A stretch of DNA of 9,151 nucleotides from the NCBI GenBank assembly GCA_045106435.1, contig JBGCEN010000271.1:1-9151 (forward strand), written 5' to 3'. The position numbers were made by a program, and so were the translations under genes. The notes under the pieces were generated by a model. It was not told where the DNA came from, searched no databases, and saw only the letters and a program-made list of their open reading frames with translations. Shown here one piece after another: positions 6,587-9,151 of this stretch (positions within the stretch are counted from its first letter, which is position 1; each line of letters begins with the position of its first letter). This DNA comes from JBCCIM01 sp045106435. Lineage in GTDB: Bacteria > Bacteroidota > Rhodothermia > Rhodothermales > JAHQVL01.

Positions 6587-7027
6587 TTACTTTTTTATTA
6601 CCGCAAGCGTCAGCCGACTGATGTTAATGAGCTTGCCGGCTTCATTATGGATTTCAATGTGCCAAACCTGAGTGGTTCGCCCTACATGGTATGGCTTTGC
6701 GGTTCCAATCACGATACCTTCTGTAGCAGAACGGATGTGGTTTGAATTGATATCAAGACCTACGCAGTACCCAGTTCCCTCAGACAGGCAGAAATTCCCT
6801 CCAATACTCCCTAGTGTTTCGGCCAACACCACTGAAGCACCGCCGTGCAAAATACCAAAAGGCTGCTTGGTGCGATGATCGACCGGCATCGAGCCCTTGA
6901 TGAAATCAGGGCCAACCTCAATAATTTCAATCCCTACATGATGCGGCATCGACCTGTTATCATCACCATTTAGCATTTCAACACTAATGGGTCTTTTCCA
7001 AATGATTTGCTCGTCTACTTCCTGCAT
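6587..7027 (-). CDS. Hotdog-fold acyl-CoA thioesterase, YdiI/MenI-like
   Basis: The 146-residue protein matches the PaaI/YdiI hotdog thioesterase family over its whole length; E. coli YdiI is 136 residues. The signature G58-ILHGGASVVLAETLGS contains H61-G62-G63 and the predicted catalytic E70. The later motifs VGLDINSNHIRSATEG and KPYHVGRTTQVWHIEI also follow the YdiI pattern closely. The family hydrolyses acyl- or aroyl-CoA thioesters in the cytoplasm; YdiI/MenI acts on 1,4-dihydroxy-2-naphthoyl-CoA in menaquinone synthesis. No other men gene is in the window, so the physiological substrate is open. The ATG at 7027 shares its A with the stop of a small upstream frame (TAATG), and only a weak AGAAAG precedes it. 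Confidence 0.9.
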   Translation of the reverse strand: MQEVDEQIIWKRPISVEMLNGDDNRSMPHHVGIEIIEVGPDFIKGSMPVDHRTKQPFGILHGGASVVLAETLGSIGGNFCLSEGTGYCVGLDINSNHIRSATEGIVIGTAKPYHVGRTTQVWHIEIHNEAGKLINISRLTLAVIKK

Positions 7028-7215
7028 TAGCTTTCTTTTCTATGCCCTTTTTTGATTAACCAGTCTTGCGCAGCCAACCCGGCACAAAATGCCCACAGCT
7101 TGAGTTCAGGCGGCTCAACGCACTTTATATCTACCAGTTCTTCGCTAAGTTCTACAGGACATGCAGCTTTAACAGAATATGCAATAATGAGCTGGCTTCA
7201 GAAACTGCTGAGCAT
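7027..7215 (-). pseudogene. Small broken or non-canonically started coding frame
   Basis: Reading the minus strand into the TAA at 7027-7029, there are 56 sense codons giving a plausible protein end (LKLWAFCAGLAAQDWLIKK, then GHRKES). The frame overlaps the thioesterase start by one base, as coupled genes do. Upstream, however, it meets an in-frame TGA at 7198-7200 only five codons after an ATG (7213-7215, MLSSF). No ATG, GTG or TTG lies early in the open part: the first such codon is a CTG about 21 codons in and the first TTG about 41. Possible explanations are a nonsense-mutated gene, an ATT start (ATT ATT at 7188-7183), or a recoded TGA. I do not recognise the product. Confidence 0.4.
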
Positions 7216-7400
7216 TGTGTTCACACCTGAACTGGTCGTCTTATAAGTACATAACAAATCTTTATCCGTCCTATTCTAATTTATTTACTATTGAAGCTGA
7301 GGCATCGCCACCGTAAGTTACGCGAACAAATGTAAAGTTTAGTCCATCAAAAAATTTTACGCTTTTACATTCGCCATCGTCTCTGCAAAACATTGTCCTT
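7216..7400. other. Upstream region of the sulfatase gene
   Basis: This AT-rich stretch lies between the end of the minus-strand block and the plus-strand sulfatase and should carry the sulfatase promoter. Weak candidates are TACATTCG at 7366-7373 (one mismatch from the Bacteroidota TAnnTTTG element) and TTGAAG with a 17-nt spacer to TAAGTT. Neither is convincing. The bases before the ATG at 7401 show no Shine-Dalgarno site. Confidence 0.35.
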
Positions 7401-8843
7401 ATGAAATTGGCTCAAAGACACGTTAAAAGAATTCCAGCTTTATCACTGCTAGCTATACTCACATTGAGTGTATTACCGGCTTGTCAGCCCGCAGCTGAGG
7501 CCCCGCCGGACAAACCCAATATCATTCTTATTATAGCTGATGATTTAGGATACGGTGATTTAGGCTCCTATGGACAGCAACAAATTTTAACCCCAGTGCT
7601 TGATCAAATGGCGCAGGATGGCATGCGATTCACTAATTTCTACGCCGGCGCAACGGTCTGTGCACCTTCCAGAGCTGTACTTATGACGGGTATTCACACC
7701 GGTCATAATGAAATCAGAGGAAATCGAGAAGTCAAACCGATGGGGCAACAGCCGCTTCGCGACGAAACGTTTACCCTCGCTGAAATCCTGAAAACCTCAG
7801 GATACCGCACCGCACTTATGGGCAAATGGGGACTTGGCGGCCCCGATTCAGAAGGTGAACCCAACCGGCAAGGCTTTGACCATTTCTTTGGATATCTGGG
7901 ACAACGGCACGCGCACAATTATTACCCAGAATTCCTTTTCAGAAACACAGAGCGAGTGTTGCTTCCTGGTAACGTAATGCCCGAACCAGCCCGTGATGAT
8001 GGGGCTGGACATGCTATTGAAAAAGTAACGTACAGCCACGACCTGATTGCAAATGAAGCGATCGAATTTGTTGCTGAAGAAAGTGATCAACCCTTCTTCC
8101 TTCTTCTTACACTGACCATTCCACATGCAAACAATGAAGCAAAAGAAGAAGGCATGGAAGTCCCTTCATGGGGAATTTACGGAGATGAGAACTGGCCCAA
8201 TCCTCAGAAAGGATTGGCAGCCATGATTTCAAGAATGGACAGTGACATTGGCAGGCTGTTGGAGCAAGTAGAGCAAGCCGGCCAAACAGATAACACAATT
8301 GTCCTGTTTACATCTGACAACGGGCCACACGCCGAAGGAGGAAACGATCCAGATTACTTCGATTCCAACGGCCCGCTCAGAGGTATCAAAAGAGACTTGT
8401 ATGAAGGCGGCATACGCGTCCCTTTAATTGCAAAATGGCCGGGTAAAATTCCAGCAAATACAACCTCAGATCACATTGGGTATTTTGGAGATTTCTACAA
8501 AACATTCGCTGAACTGGCTAAAACGGACCTATCCACGCATGTTGATGAAGAGACTCTCACAAGCATTAGCATGACGCCAGTATTAACAGGTCAAGGCCAG
8601 CAACAAGATCACCCATACCTATACTGGGAATTCTACGAACAGGGGTCACGTCAAGCAGTCCGCAGAGATAACTGGAAAGCAGTTAGACAGCCTATGTTCG
8701 AAGGTCCGATTGAATTATATAACCTGGATACTGACCTTGGAGAACAGAACAATGTGGCTGATCAGCATGAGGATATTGTGGAAGAAATGCGGTCTTTATT
8801 AGAGGAAGCCCACGTCCCGAATGAGCAATGGACCATCCGGTAA
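7401..8843 (+). CDS. Lipoprotein sulfatase (formylglycine-type, family S1)
   Basis: The 480-residue protein has a lipoprotein signal with lipobox L25-P-A-C28, so it should be anchored in an outer or inner membrane. The sulfatase domain starts at IILIIADDLGYGD, with metal-binding D47 and D48. The modified cysteine is in C87-A-P-S-R91, which a formylglycine-generating enzyme or anaerobic sulfatase-maturing enzyme converts to formylglycine. Other active-site blocks are GKWGLGG (K142), YSHDL (H213), PH (H242), SDNGPH (D306, N307, H310) and GIKRDLYEGGIRVP (K330). It should hydrolyse sulfate esters, probably on sulfated polysaccharides or their fragments. The usual GKWHLG is GKWGLG here, a variant I recall from other sulfatase subfamilies. 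No maturase, glycoside hydrolase or SusC/SusD pair is next to it, so the substrate cannot be named. The length is normal and the start at 7401 gives a full lipoprotein signal. Confidence 0.93.
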   Translation: MKLAQRHVKRIPALSLLAILTLSVLPACQPAAEAPPDKPNIILIIADDLGYGDLGSYGQQQILTPVLDQMAQDGMRFTNFYAGATVCAPSRAVLMTGIHTGHNEIRGNREVKPMGQQPLRDETFTLAEILKTSGYRTALMGKWGLGGPDSEGEPNRQGFDHFFGYLGQRHAHNYYPEFLFRNTERVLLPGNVMPEPARDDGAGHAIEKVTYSHDLIANEAIEFVAEESDQPFFLLLTLTIPHANNEAKEEGMEVPSWGIYGDENWPNPQKGLAAMISRMDSDIGRLLEQVEQAGQTDNTIVLFTSDNGPHAEGGNDPDYFDSNGPLRGIKRDLYEGGIRVPLIAKWPGKIPANTTSDHIGYFGDFYKTFAELAKTDLSTHVDEETLTSISMTPVLTGQGQQQDHPYLYWEFYEQGSRQAVRRDNWKAVRQPMFEGPIELYNLDTDLGEQNNVADQHEDIVEEMRSLLEEAHVPNEQWTIR

Positions 8844-8867
8844 ACAGGTTAAAGATTTGTCAAAAGG

Positions 8868-8903
8868 GTCCAAAGCGCCGGCCATATTACCTGCGCTTTG
8901 GGC
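8868..8903 (+). terminator. Hairpin downstream of the sulfatase gene
   Basis: CCAAAGCGC (8870-8878) and GCGCTTTGG (8893-8901) form a perfect 9-bp stem, extended to 11 pairs with one wobble, around a 14-nt loop. It begins about 25 bp after the sulfatase stop. The T-tract is poor (GCTTTC), so termination may be inefficient or need Rho. The position between two co-directional genes supports a terminator role. Confidence 0.6.
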
Positions 8904-9016
8904 TTTCAAAAGAGGCTCACTAGAAATTCACTTTCGTCTTTACCATTGAAAATACTACCTTTGGAAGAATAACGACCCAACAGTTACCACCAACCTCCAC
9001 TTTTTATACTAAATTT

Positions 9017-9151
9017 ATGTTAAAGGAATTCAAAGAATTTGCCGTTAAAGGCAACGTCGTCGACATGGCTGTAGGCATCATTATAGGTGCTGCCTTTGGA
9101 ACGATTGTTCAATCACTTGTCAATGATGTTATCATGCCACCAATTGGCTTG
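9017..9151 (+). CDS. mscL: Large-conductance mechanosensitive channel MscL, 5' part
   Basis: The first 45 codons are present and the gene runs off the right edge; the family is usually 130-150 residues. The sequence MLKEFKEFAVKGNVVDMAVG, continuing IIIGAAFGTIVQSLVNDVIMPPIGL, follows E. coli MscL almost position by position: the amphipathic N-terminal helix, then the first transmembrane helix from about residue 14, ending at the MPPIG turn. MscL forms a homopentameric inner-membrane pore that opens under high membrane tension and protects cells from hypo-osmotic shock. No Shine-Dalgarno site is visible before the ATG; the upstream bases are AT-rich (TATACTAAATTT). It is probably transcribed separately from the sulfatase. 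Confidence 0.95.
   Translation, partial: MLKEFKEFAVKGNVVDMAVGIIIGAAFGTIVQSLVNDVIMPPIGL

Noticed and set aside
7198..7200. TGA as a selenocysteine codon
   Set aside because: There is no redox-type context (U-x-x-C or similar) and only a weak 5-bp inverted repeat after it; a broken gene or sequencing error is simpler.
7052..7246. Plus-strand frame of 64 codons (MINQSCAANPAQNA...)
   Set aside because: Serine-rich and featureless, and the opposite strand carries a more protein-like frame coupled to the thioesterase start.
9005..9010. TATACT as the -10 box of mscL
   Set aside because: It lies only six bases before the ATG and no matching -35 sequence is present.

Overview
The window looks like a chromosomal segment of a marine or saline-type member of the Bacteroidota/Rhodothermota group. 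The main reasons are a very large secreted protein ending in a Por/type IX secretion (T9SS) sorting domain, genes that mostly lack strong Shine-Dalgarno sites, and AT-rich intergenic DNA with short tandem repeats. GC content is moderate and uneven. No rRNA, tRNA, CRISPR array, transposase or phage gene was seen.

Layout from left to right. Positions 1-360 are non-coding or end-of-gene sequence with heptamer and octamer tandem repeats, a strong intrinsic terminator (about 238-285, minus strand) and a second perfect hairpin just after the stop of the first gene. On the minus strand, 361-1299 encodes an exported DsbA/thioredoxin-fold disulfide oxidoreductase with a CPYC active site. A long inverted repeat (1402-1487) separates it from the next gene. 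Positions 1503-5621 (minus) encode a protein of about 1370 residues: a signal peptide, a compact copper-amine-oxidase-like catalytic domain, Ig-like domains, a P/Homo B domain, three H-type-lectin-like repeats, two copies of a 134-residue module I do not recognise, and a T9SS C-terminal domain. Directly upstream and translationally coupled, 5625-6335 (minus) encodes an exported protein that resembles the N2/N3 domains of copper amine oxidases.

After a 250-bp gap comes a YdiI/MenI-like hotdog thioesterase (6587-7027, minus). It overlaps by one base the end of a small, apparently broken coding frame (7027-7215, minus). On the plus strand there is a lipoprotein sulfatase (7401-8843) followed by a hairpin, and then the first 45 codons of mscL, which runs off the window.

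The most notable system is the minus-strand pair 6335-1503. It appears to be a copper amine oxidase split into two separately exported polypeptides, with the catalytic half fused to carbohydrate/protein-binding modules and a cell-surface sorting signal. The downstream DsbA-like gene could assist disulfide formation in such cysteine-containing exported proteins. Assignments rest on motif recognition by eye; no database or structure search was possible.
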